From NCBI RefSeq assembly GCF_010092445.1, contig NZ_CP048031.1, positions 3,472,001 to 3,536,000 on the forward strand: a stretch of DNA of 64,000 nucleotides, given 5' to 3'. Below the pieces are notes generated by a model. That model was not told the DNA's origin, made no database searches, and was given only the letters and a program-made list of their open reading frames with translations. The DNA comes from Shewanella sp. Arc9-LZ (GTDB taxonomy: Bacteria; Pseudomonadota; Gammaproteobacteria; Enterobacterales; Shewanellaceae). Position numbers and translations under genes: made by a program. The stretch's first letter is position 1; the number at the start of each line of letters is the position of its first letter. This document shows positions 38,701-46,089 of the stretch, piece by piece.

Positions 38701-40678
38701 CTTGATAGCCAAGTAATAACTCGGCACCGCGATTAAAAATATTAATAATACCGTTATTATCGGTGGAAATAATGGCTATTTCTGATGCAGCTGCAAGCAC
38801 ATTGGTAAGTAAGGAAGCCAGTTCATTCTTTTCAAGCTGGGTATTCTTACGTTCAGTAATATCAATTCGCAGTGCAAAGCAGCGTTCAAGGTTATCGTCC
38901 GCATCCATCACAGGCGCAATGACCGTATCAAACCACTTAACATTACCCTGACTATCATGGTTACACACTTCATCATGCCAAGTTTTACCAGCATTAATGG
39001 TTTGCCACATATTGGCCCAAAAGGCATCATCATGCTGGTTAGATTTCAAAATTGAATGCTTCTGACCGATCATTTGTTCGCGAGTAAATCCAGATGCTAA
39101 ACAGAAATAATCATTTACCCCCAAGATAACGCCATCTTTATCCGTTTCAGAATAAAGCAGCTGCTGGTTAATATTATCAAGTAAGGTTTTATTTTCTGAC
39201 AGTGCTTGCTGTAACGCCTGGGTCCGCTCGGTAACTTTACGTTCAAGGTTGGCATTAATATTTAAAATTTGCTTTTCAGCATTCAGCTGTACCGTAATAT
39301 CTCGAATAGTCTGGCTGACACCGATTATTTTGCCAAACTCATTATAAATAGCCAATGAGGTCATCGACGTTGACAGTAGTGCATTGTCTTTTCGTTTATG
39401 TTGGCTAACAAAATTTAATAACGATTTACCGCTAAGGACCTGATTAAACTTTTCAGCTTCTGCATCATATCCATCGTTAGGAACAATGAACGTTGTTTTC
39501 TTGAGACCTATCACCTCATGTTTTTCATAACCAAAAATCGTTACCGCGCCATCATTCCAACTGGTAATAACACCATCACAGTCAAAACTAATAATCGCAT
39601 CAAGCGAATGTTCTAAAATATTGGCACGTCTTTCATTATCTTCCAAAATTAGGCGCTTACGACCTAATGCGTAGCCGTAAAAACCAATAAGCCCGCCCAA
39701 TAACAAACTAACAATCGCACCATAACTAAACACAATATTAGGTGAACTTAAGTGTAAACCACTGACAAACTCGGGATAAGCCACTAACGATACATGCCAT
39801 TTACGCCCAAATATCTCTCGATCTAATGTAACTGAATAATCCGATAACGGATTTACATCATCTAAGTGGGTTTCATAAAACATGACATTATTTTGAGCAT
39901 CGGTCACATCATTGATCAATAATTTTGTGGTCTTACGGGATAAACTGATCTTATCAAAAACTTCATTGGCAACTAACGGTGCATAACTCCAACCAAAAGC
40001 TTGTTGCTCCCTTAATGCTTCGGTTGATGGGGTAAAACCAGTACGGTAAATGGGCATTAAAATGAGAAAGGCTTGTAACGGATTACCTGTTGCTTGCACT
40101 AACGTGATCGGCCCAGTTAAGCGCACTTCACCAGTTAAATACGCTTGTTGTGCGGCATTTTTGCGGTTTTGCTCAGAGGAAATATCCAAACCGACAGCGG
40201 CAAGATTACGCTCAATGGGTTCAATATAGTCAATCAAATACCGTTCATCATCATGAGGATTAAGCTGACGTACACTGTAATTTGGCCAATCATCAAGTTT
40301 AGCTTTGGCAACAAAATCAGCTTCATCGGCTACAGGAACACGTCGGATATAACCAAACCCACGAGCGCCAGGAAATTCACTTTCAATATCACGCGTTAAG
40401 CTATATTTTCTAAAGATTTCGCGGGTTATTTTGTCTTCACCGATAGTGGAAACGGCACCTCGAGCACCTCGTAAACCATATTGATACAAAACGATACGAT
40501 CAATAATATTGTTAGCAACTTGTTCAGATACCGTTTCGAGAGATTGAGTAATGATGGTGTTATTTTGATTCTTAACACTTAAAGCAGTAACAAAACTAAT
40601 GACTAAGCCAAAAGCAAATACTCCAATACCCAATTTAAGCGCATTTTTATAACTAGATAGTCTGGTCATTTTTATCAT
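35780..40678 (-). CDS. CHASE-PAS hybrid sensor histidine kinase with two receivers and HPt
   Basis: Very large (1632 residues) inner-membrane kinase. A membrane segment (about 14-33) precedes a periplasmic CHASE domain (about 45-270; ARGFGYIRRVPV), and a second membrane segment lies near 315-335. Four to five PAS/PAC domains (about 345-880) follow. Then come HisKA with ANMSHEIRTPMNAVLGML (His near 911), HATPase (NAIKFTSEGHV near 1030; GGTGLGLAI), receiver 1 (IIMDWRMPD, near 1198), receiver 2 (IVIMDMQMPV, near 1340), and an HPt domain with AHTIKGTSSNIGA (His near 1490). All phosphorelay residues are intact. The ligand is unknown. Immediately upstream of the GGDEF regulator. Confidence 0.93.
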   Translation of the reverse strand: MIKMTRLSSYKNALKLGIGVFAFGLVISFVTALSVKNQNNTIITQSLETVSEQVANNIIDRIVLYQYGLRGARGAVSTIGEDKITREIFRKYSLTRDIESEFPGARGFGYIRRVPVADEADFVAKAKLDDWPNYSVRQLNPHDDERYLIDYIEPIERNLAAVGLDISSEQNRKNAAQQAYLTGEVRLTGPITLVQATGNPLQAFLILMPIYRTGFTPSTEALREQQAFGWSYAPLVANEVFDKISLSRKTTKLLINDVTDAQNNVMFYETHLDDVNPLSDYSVTLDREIFGRKWHVSLVAYPEFVSGLHLSSPNIVFSYGAIVSLLLGGLIGFYGYALGRKRLILEDNERRANILEHSLDAIISFDCDGVITSWNDGAVTIFGYEKHEVIGLKKTTFIVPNDGYDAEAEKFNQVLSGKSLLNFVSQHKRKDNALLSTSMTSLAIYNEFGKIIGVSQTIRDITVQLNAEKQILNINANLERKVTERTQALQQALSENKTLLDNINQQLLYSETDKDGVILGVNDYFCLASGFTREQMIGQKHSILKSNQHDDAFWANMWQTINAGKTWHDEVCNHDSQGNVKWFDTVIAPVMDADDNLERCFALRIDITERKNTQLEKNELASLLTNVLAAASEIAIISTDNNGIINIFNRGAELLLGYQAEEIVGKQSPAIWHLPSEIRERSKQLTKEFGEDIIAFDVFVYKPRVQGPETRTWTYVRKDFSQCQVSLSVSAMRDQNGEIIGYLGVAVNIDVMLQQQEELVSASNQLSKAAEVAELGIWNLDFHTNRLQWNDRMFAMYDYPLALTEEELSYQHWQKRVHPDDLAMAELALKQAIDLNLPYDPTFRIITSTNQIRYIHAGAHISYDKSGKPVRVVGINRDITEQRELEQTLRLAKQASDAASAAKSQFLANMSHEIRTPMNAVLGMLQLIQHSDMSRQQADYVSKAEIAAKSLLGLLNDILDFSKIDAGKLELDLHPFQLETLMRELAVMLATNVHSKNLEVIFDLDPAIPYLIEGDELRLRQVLLNLAGNAIKFTSEGHVIVSVHCNECIANQANLTISITDTGIGISPEQGSKIFQGFVQAESSTSRRFGGTGLGLAITKRLVELMGGELTLSSHVGKGSRFWFDLTFNIVEIKNNDLDIDLQGKNILIVDDSKMSRKILSKTLMAHGAYVNEAHNGKQAINLIDQSLNASNHYDVIIMDWRMPDKNGLETANHIQAMFPAGKAPAIIMLTAYGAEVMEQTKQYRQQPFVSMLTKPVTANLMLESVYRAIHGLEQPIQSRKITNLALKGARVLVVEDNQLNRQVIDELLRLQGAIVTLAKDGIEGVDWVTKSNNQFDIVIMDMQMPVMDGLEATRIIRADGRFNDVPILAMTANASLADKTLCLDAGMNDHIGKPIDMTLLLPCILNLLGQDNSAYYHSTVNNPPIALPEVRNDGDDDAIIENPDSILRRFGGELAFFIDVKHHFASEMSEQLSLLTQAFALEDDNAISSIAHTIKGTSSNIGAKRLAAFAATLEHNIKNAVNVDSDACLSQMQGQINDSLHMLDTLFPDESAVLTTRTLDNSAVLPIQSIDADKTDRLMELLVDQNLDAIEYLERLLSNVVPDKQWLRLKNQVSQLEFLDAVDTLKSIIKE

Positions 40679-40764
40679 TAGTTAAGTGTCATAGGCATTA
40701 ACTTTGGACGACAAAATAGTTTTTTACAAGCTAGACACTGAAAAATATAGTGTTTCCCAATTTA

Positions 40765-40970
40765 AAGGCGATAAACAGTAGTAAAAGCGATGACGAGCGG
40801 TAGCAAGCGATAACAAACGATTAAAAGCAATTAAAAGCGGTAGCAAGCGGTAGCAAGCGATAACAAACGATTAAAAGCAATTAAAAGCAATTAAAAGCGG
40901 TAAAAGGCGATAATCACAGATAAATGACTAGAAGGCTGATTACGGGCGAAGAAAAGCGATATAAAAAGAT
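40765..40970. repeat. Decamer repeat array, forward orientation
   Basis: Successive 10-bp units of the type GCGGTAGCAA, GCGATAACAA, ACGATTAAAA, GCAATTAAAA follow with a strict 10-bp period over most of the stretch. It lies upstream of the hybrid-kinase gene start and is not coding. Confidence 0.9.
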
Positions 40971-41007
40971 GATTTAATTAAGGATAAATAATGATATCAG
41001 GCAGCCT

Positions 41008-41503
41008 CGCTTCTCAGCTCCAACCCGCTTGTCATCATCTCAGCACTAACCCGCTCGTTATCATCCCAGCTCTAACCCGCTTGTCATCGCTCGTCATCAT
41101 CTCAGCTCCAACCCGCTTGTCATCGCTCGTTTATCATCTCAGCTCCAACCCGCTTGCCATCGCTCGTTTATCATCTCAGCTCTAACCCGCTTGTCATCAT
41201 CCCAGCTCTAACCCGCTTGCCATCATCTCAGCTCCAACCATCTTGTCATCATCCCAGCTCTAACCCGCTTGTCATCATCTCAGCTCCAACCCGCTCGTTA
41301 TCATCTCAGCTCCAACCCGCTTGCCATCGCTCGTTTATCATCTCAGCTCTAACCCGCTTGTCATCGTTCGTTATCATCTCAGCTCTAACCCGCTTGTCAT
41401 CGCTCGTTATCATCCCAGCTCTAACCCGCTTGCCATCAGCTCCAACCGCTCGTTTATCATCTCAGCTCTAACCCGCTTGTCATCGTCTCAGCTCTAACGC
41501 CCA
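41008..41503. repeat. 26-bp/10-bp repeat array, reverse orientation, reaching into the royal-jelly-like gene stop
   Basis: About 500 bp made of units that on the minus strand read AGCTGAGATGAT then GACAAGCGGGTTAG (26 bp), some with one or two extra decamers such as ATAACGAGCG. The last copy includes the TAG stop of the downstream minus-strand gene. Long plus-strand reading frames across it are an effect of repetition. Confidence 0.92.
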
Positions 41504-42636
41504 ACTGTCGTTTCGGTTAACGCGTCGAACTGAATGATATAATAGCGACCATCACTTTTGTCTTGCTGGTTATTGACCGCTGGAGACTGATGTAACTTAT
41601 TCACCGTAACTAACAACTTACCATCAGCCGTAGTTGAAAAGCCGTCAGACCAACTGAACTTGTCATCATCTTGATACAAAATATGATATTGACGATCTGT
41701 GTCGATATAACCGACAGCATTATGGCTTATATCAGTAACATAAATGTTGCCGCCATTATCAATGGTGATGCCGTCGCTAATCGGTTTATTGGCATAAAAC
41801 TCTACTTTGCTGCGTAACATATTAGCCGATAATTTAGCATCCAGTAGGTATTGAGTGTGCACCCGATATAACTTCTCACCACTCAATGCACCAAAATAAA
41901 CCCACTCGTTGTTCGGATCTACGGTCAGAGAATCAACCCCTATACGAATAGGCTGGCCACCGATAGATAAAGTATTGCCATTAATCACCGTATCAACATC
42001 TTCGGGACGGGTATAAACGCTGCCATCTAATACTCGTCTTGCTGTGCCACTCGTTAAATCAACCACAATTAATGCCGCATTACTGCCACCAGCAGGATCG
42101 GTGACATAAACCGTTTCGTGCTTTCTATCAACCGCAAGATCATTTAAAAATGAATTACTGGGCAATACTGACGCAGTTAAAGATATTGTTTTGTATAGGC
42201 TGTTTTGTTGAGTATCCCAACCGATAAGTCGCCCGACACCATCAGCGGAAGCAGTTTCAAGCATCCATAAAATACCCTGTTCATCAATTACCACGCCCAA
42301 AACAGGATTAAGATTTTGATTAAATTCTGTATTGGGATAATCAACGATAGAGCCATCTTTTTTAAGCTCCACAATTCTCGAATCAACACCATAAAAGTGA
42401 TGATTACTCATGAACACTCGCCCAGTAGACGACACGGCCACATTACCAGGAGGATGCTGGCTATCTAGCTCGCGAAACACCGAATAATCAGCGGCAAACA
42501 CTGTGCTGGTTAACAGGCTACTCAGCAACACCAAAGACGCAATCACTCGCGCTTTAGATAACAACACTATTTTAGGTAATATGTTCATTCTAGATGCCAT
42601 CACGGTTTTAGATTCAAATAAGCTTTTAAACATCAT
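41494..42636 (-). CDS. Exported major royal jelly/yellow-family beta-propeller protein
   Basis: 380-residue exported protein. After a long N-terminus (several Met starts; signal hydrophobic core ARVIASLVLLSSLLTSTVFA, cleavage after FAA near 49), the chain has MRJP/yellow-like features: GRVFMSNHHFYGVDSRIVEL, LNDLAVDRKHETVYVTDPAG, GVDSLTVDPNNEWVYFGALS and SDGITIDNGGNIYVTDI. These repeated D-x-x-x-x-x-VYV blades are those of a six-bladed propeller. Bacterial function is unknown; related propellers act as lactonases or bind small molecules. It starts 11 bp after the peroxiredoxin-like gene, hence one operon. A start at residue 13 or 17 is possible. Confidence 0.8.
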   Translation of the reverse strand: MMFKSLFESKTVMASRMNILPKIVLLSKARVIASLVLLSSLLTSTVFAADYSVFRELDSQHPPGNVAVSSTGRVFMSNHHFYGVDSRIVELKKDGSIVDYPNTEFNQNLNPVLGVVIDEQGILWMLETASADGVGRLIGWDTQQNSLYKTISLTASVLPSNSFLNDLAVDRKHETVYVTDPAGGSNAALIVVDLTSGTARRVLDGSVYTRPEDVDTVINGNTLSIGGQPIRIGVDSLTVDPNNEWVYFGALSGEKLYRVHTQYLLDAKLSANMLRSKVEFYANKPISDGITIDNGGNIYVTDISHNAVGYIDTDRQYHILYQDDDKFSWSDGFSTTADGKLLVTVNKLHQSPAVNNQQDKSDGRYYIIQFDALTETTVGR

Positions 42637-42647
42637 AAATCAGATCC

Positions 42648-43292
42648 CTACAGCGCTTTTAATGAGCTAATGATATCTTCAGGATCAAGACGGTAAGTAT
42701 AATCAGCATCAACAAATGCTTTCACAATGGTGCCATCTTTGGCTACTACGAATGTCGCAGCTAATGGGAAATCAAACTGTTCAGCACCATTATGTTTCTC
42801 AACTTCGACACCAAATTTCTTATAAAGATCACGAATTGAATCAGGTAACGTAAACACCAGTCCAAGCGCTTTGGCATACTCGGCATTCACATCTGACAAT
42901 ACATCAAACTCAAGCTCATTTTTCTCTGCCGTTGAAAGTGACATATCAGGTAACTCAGGCGTAATAGCCACCAGTGTTGCCCCTAACTGTTTAAATTCAG
43001 CAAGATGCTGCTGATAGGCACGCAAGGCTAAATTACAATAAGGGCACCAATTGCCACGATAAAATGTCACCACAACCGGTCCATTGGCTAACAAATCGGT
43101 TAAATGACGGGTAACGCCCAATGCATTAGTTAACGAAAACGCAGCCAGTTTATCGCCTGCCTTAGGCGCATTATCAATAATGCCGGATAACTTCAGGTTT
43201 AAGGTCGCATCCGACATGATCGCCAATACCTCTGCAGGTAAGTTGGCTGCAGAGGCATCTCGTTTTTCAGTCAGTTGAGTGGATAATGACAT
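42648..43292 (-). CDS. Peroxiredoxin-like (AhpC/TSA superfamily) protein
   Basis: 214-residue redox protein without a signal peptide. Thioredoxin-fold residues 45-205 contain FYRGNWCPYCNLALRAY with C83 and C86 in a CxxC arrangement, as in the Prx-like group, rather than a classic single peroxidatic Cys. A C-terminal domain with FVVAKDGTIVKAFVDADY completes the fold. First gene of a two-gene operon with the royal-jelly-like gene, divergent from tetR with two operator palindromes between. Likely role: hydroperoxide or disulfide reduction induced by the TetR ligand (inference). Confidence 0.85.
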   Translation of the reverse strand: MSLSTQLTEKRDASAANLPAEVLAIMSDATLNLKLSGIIDNAPKAGDKLAAFSLTNALGVTRHLTDLLANGPVVVTFYRGNWCPYCNLALRAYQQHLAEFKQLGATLVAITPELPDMSLSTAEKNELEFDVLSDVNAEYAKALGLVFTLPDSIRDLYKKFGVEVEKHNGAEQFDFPLAATFVVAKDGTIVKAFVDADYTYRLDPEDIISSLKAL

Positions 43293-43304
43293 AATGGCTT
43301 CTCA

Positions 43305-43334
43305 GATTATCTTGAATTTTCATTCAAGATAATC
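43305..43334. promoter_or_regulatory. TetR operator candidate O1
   Basis: Perfect 13-bp inverted repeat GATTATCTTGAAT / ATTCAAGATAATC with spacer TTTC. The inner part TTGAA-N6-TTCAA is shared with O2, 50 bp away. It is just upstream of the peroxiredoxin-like gene start. Confidence 0.8.
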
Positions 43335-43360
43335 AAATCATGTCAACAACGCAAGCAGTT

Positions 43361-43378
43361 TTTGAACAATCATTCAAG
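43361..43378. promoter_or_regulatory. TetR operator candidate O2
   Basis: TTTGAACAATCATTCAAG contains TTGAA-N6-TTCAA, with spacer ending TCA as in O1. It lies about 40 bp before the tetR start, a position suitable for autoregulation. Confidence 0.75.
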
Positions 43379-43419
43379 TAGTGGTATTATAGCGTCAGTA
43401 ACGATTGAGGATCGATGTC

Positions 43420-43986
43420 ATGGCAAAGAAAAATTTTGAACGAGCGGACGTATTAGATAAGGTCATCACCCTATTTTGGCAAAATGGTTATGCCGCATCG
43501 AGCATTCAGCAAATCACTAAAGCCACCGGATTAAAACCGGGTAGCTTATATTATGAATTCGATAGCAAAGAAGGCTTATTCCAAGCAGCCTTAGCACGCT
43601 ACGCCACCTTTTCGATTGAGGCGATACACCAACTGATGCAACAAGCTGACGATGTCAAAGTAGGTATTAGACAGATCCTCGACAACATTGTCGAGCAGTC
43701 AAAGTCTTGTGATTACTGTGGCTGCTTCTTAATCAAAACCCAACTTGAACTCGCCTCTCAAGGCAACGAGCTATACAAATTTGCCTCATCACAATTAACT
43801 GAGATTGAGCATGTATATCAACATTACCTAAGCCAATTATATGAGCCTGAAACCGCTAAAGCCTATGCAGCTCAACTGATGACCGTCACATTTGGGATCC
43901 GCATCTACGGCTATCAATCAGAATCAGCAGCAACCCAAACCAACACCATAAACGCATTATTGCCATGGTTGAATGAAGCAGAATAA
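43420..43986 (+). CDS. TetR-family repressor of the peroxiredoxin-like operon
   Basis: 188-residue regulator. Helix-turn-helix at about 8-54 (KVITLFWQNGYAASSIQ, ITKATGLKPGSLYYEFDSKE), typical TetR_N, then an all-helical ligand domain with a Cys cluster SCDYCGCF (about 103-110) that might sense thiol-reactive or oxidising compounds. ATG 43420 chosen because TGAGGAT is about 9 bp upstream; a TTG upstream in frame is not favoured. It is divergent from the peroxiredoxin-like gene. Repression through O1/O2 and autoregulation are inferred. Confidence 0.88.
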   Translation: MAKKNFERADVLDKVITLFWQNGYAASSIQQITKATGLKPGSLYYEFDSKEGLFQAALARYATFSIEAIHQLMQQADDVKVGIRQILDNIVEQSKSCDYCGCFLIKTQLELASQGNELYKFASSQLTEIEHVYQHYLSQLYEPETAKAYAAQLMTVTFGIRIYGYQSESAATQTNTINALLPWLNEAE

Positions 43987-44103
43987 AAACAGGTTCATAC
44001 AATATATCGCTATTAGGGATGAATAAACTAAAGCGTGGGAAATAACTCATCACACGCTTATCATCCCTAGTACCTTAAAGCATCAACCTCAAGTCGCCTG
44101 CAA

Positions 44104-44769
44104 CTAACTAGCAAGGGACTTAATCACCGCAAAAAGTCGTAACTGAAACGAGGGTGTCGCATCGGCAGCCAAAGTAATAAATGCCCCGATCAATACTTGA
44201 GTTCGATACTCAGACAAGCTGATATAGCCATTAACCCAATCATGGCGAGCTAAACGTTGGCAACCAAAAAGCTGCTTCGCAAGCCAATCAACGTCAATAT
44301 TACCTTGTAAAAAGCCATTATTTTTCGCGTCGACACATACCTGCATTGCAATACTGAGCGATTTATTAAAAATCCCTGTTGGCAATTCATGTTCAAAAAA
44401 TTGAGTGCGCTCGCCAGCCACAAAAGCCGCTTTATAAAATGTTTCATTGGCGGCAAAAAGGTCTAACAAACTGTCAATAAACGCTTCTGTAGCCACGATT
44501 GGATCTTTGATATTAGGCTGCGCAAGCGCAGCTTCAACTTTTGCCACCATATCAACAACAAGATGTTCAAAAATATCACTTTTTTTACCTAACAGATTAT
44601 GCACAGTAGGGATACTCACCTGTGCTTTTAAGGCAAGCTCATTGATGGTAAATGCTTCAAAACCATTACCCGAAATAAGCTCTCTGGCGATCGACAATAA
44701 TCGCTCTCGTCTTAAGGTTTTATTCGCTTGGCGGGTGGCATTGCCACGGGCATTACTTAACGGTGTCAT
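44104..44769 (-). CDS. TetR-family regulator divergent from the dioxygenase gene
   Basis: 221-residue regulator with an N-terminal TetR helix-turn-helix (RLLSIARELISGNGFEAFTI, NELALKAQVSIPTVHNLLGK; about 24-66) and a helical ligand domain. It starts 95 bp from the oppositely oriented phytanoyl-CoA dioxygenase-like gene; the spacer carries an AT-rich palindrome. The arrangement suggests local control of that gene and the DapA-like gene. The ligand is unknown. Confidence 0.88.
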   Translation of the reverse strand: MTPLSNARGNATRQANKTLRRERLLSIARELISGNGFEAFTINELALKAQVSIPTVHNLLGKKSDIFEHLVVDMVAKVEAALAQPNIKDPIVATEAFIDSLLDLFAANETFYKAAFVAGERTQFFEHELPTGIFNKSLSIAMQVCVDAKNNGFLQGNIDVDWLAKQLFGCQRLARHDWVNGYISLSEYRTQVLIGAFITLAADATPSFQLRLFAVIKSLAS

Positions 44770-44818
44770 GACATAAGCCTAAAAATAGTACTTGACCACA
44801 GTTTTTATTATGAGTTAA

Positions 44819-44837
44819 ATTTTATTCACAATAAAAT
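44819..44837. promoter_or_regulatory. Operator candidate between tetR-2 and the dioxygenase gene
   Basis: Perfect 8-bp arms ATTTTATT / AATAAAAT separated by CAC, 28 bp before the dioxygenase start. AT-rich palindromes can occur by chance, so support is moderate. Confidence 0.5.
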
Positions 44838-44864
44838 CTGCAAAATAACAATAAGGCCATCATT

Positions 44865-46037
44865 ATGAAGCAAGATATAACTAAATCAATCGAGGCATGT
44901 GCAGCACATTACGGTGAACAAGCCCAAGCGATGAAAACCTACTTACTGAATGGGCAAGCCAAAGCGAGCTCACTTAACAATAGAGGCCCTATTTCGTTTG
45001 ATAATAATGGCACATTAGCAAAGCACATCGTCGAGGCATATAACGAGTATGGTTTTTACATATTCGAGAACGTGCTCAATGAAAATGAACTCAATGAAGT
45101 AAAAGCCGACTTGGCTCAAATGCGCAGTACTTTTTCGGCAGCACCTTATGGCAAAACCACCGCAGACGGTAAGCCTGCGTTAGGGGCTGACCATAAAGCA
45201 CCCAGCTTAATTTGGTCTAAGTCATTAGGTGATCCATTGGGCGGCACTGATATTGCCAATGGCCGTCATCAAGTTAAGTTATTTGAACCTACAGCAGCAA
45301 AAGACACCCCAGAATACTCGCCATTCGTACTACTCGGTTCGCTACAGTTCTCAGAAGCTTGCCTGCGTATTTATGGCCATCCGCAGTTATTACGCGTAGC
45401 TGAAGCCGTTAACGGCAAAGACTTTGCGCCATTTCATGAATGCTTATTTATTAAAGATCCCGGCGTTGGCGCTGCAGTGTCTTGGCATCAAGATGGCGAC
45501 ACTCATTGGAATAGCCAACATTTTGATGACGGCATTCATGGGTTTAATTTTATGGCGCAAGTTTACGGTAGCACCGCTGTAAATGGAGTATGGGTCTTAC
45601 CAGGAAGTCATAAAACAGGAAAAATTGACATCAAAGCCCTTATCGAACAATCAGGCAGCGAGCGTATTGAAGGGCTAGTGCCATTAATCTGCGGACCTGG
45701 CGATGTCGTCATTTGTAATCGACAGTTGTTACATGGATCGTTTGCCAATACCGGTTTTGAACCTCGTGTCACCGTTAACTTTGGCTTTCATCGCCGTTCG
45801 TCGGTATTGGGCATCATGGGCGCTGGCATGCACAGTGAAGCACAAGAATATACCGAAGAAATTATCGAGCAGCGTTCAAAAGTCATTGGCTACGCAATTG
45901 ATGCGCGAAAACAAAAATACCCTGATGAAACCCCATATCAGTATCAGCCTTTCATTGATAAAGGGTTGCAATACCGCTGGGATCAACAAGCACAAAAAGA
46001 CATCAAAGACTATAACCTACACGACCTCAGTATTTAA
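44865..46037 (+). CDS. Phytanoyl-CoA dioxygenase (PhyH) family oxygenase
   Basis: Fe(II)/2-oxoglutarate-type oxygenase of 390 residues. The jelly-roll iron site is visible as SWHQDGDTHW (HxD, about residue 206-208). The distal His is in QLLHGSFANTGFEPR (about 286) with the 2-oxoglutarate-binding Arg shortly after. The substrate cannot be told from sequence; no CoA ligase or acyl-CoA genes are near, so phytanoyl-CoA is improbable. AAGG lies before ATG. Downstream, after a hairpin, is a DapA-like aldolase gene. The family also includes enzymes acting on free amino acids and small metabolites. Confidence 0.85.
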   Translation: MKQDITKSIEACAAHYGEQAQAMKTYLLNGQAKASSLNNRGPISFDNNGTLAKHIVEAYNEYGFYIFENVLNENELNEVKADLAQMRSTFSAAPYGKTTADGKPALGADHKAPSLIWSKSLGDPLGGTDIANGRHQVKLFEPTAAKDTPEYSPFVLLGSLQFSEACLRIYGHPQLLRVAEAVNGKDFAPFHECLFIKDPGVGAAVSWHQDGDTHWNSQHFDDGIHGFNFMAQVYGSTAVNGVWVLPGSHKTGKIDIKALIEQSGSERIEGLVPLICGPGDVVICNRQLLHGSFANTGFEPRVTVNFGFHRRSSVLGIMGAGMHSEAQEYTEEIIEQRSKVIGYAIDARKQKYPDETPYQYQPFIDKGLQYRWDQQAQKDIKDYNLHDLSI

Positions 46038-46043
46038 TGATTA

Positions 46044-46072
46044 GGCTTTCTGATCATCTTGATCAGAAAGCC
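46044..46072 (+). other. Strong intercistronic hairpin
   Basis: Thirteen-base-pair stem GGCTTTCTGATCA / TGATCAGAAAGCC with loop TCT, without a T-run. It lies between the dioxygenase stop and the DapA-like start, and may reduce or protect part of the transcript. Confidence 0.75.
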
Positions 46073-46089
46073 ATTACCTAGGCCTTATT

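Noticed and set aside
40991..41471. Plus-strand reading frames across the 41-kb repeat (Ser/Leu/Pro/Thr repeats)
   Set aside because: They are translations of a 26/10-bp DNA repeat, open only because the unit lacks stops in some frames; no ribosome site, odd composition, and the array overlaps the stop of a real minus-strand gene.
44104..46037. Ectoine hydroxylase identity for the PhyH-family gene
   Set aside because: No ectABC genes are near and the protein is about 390 residues, longer than typical EctD; the shared HxD motif alone is not enough.
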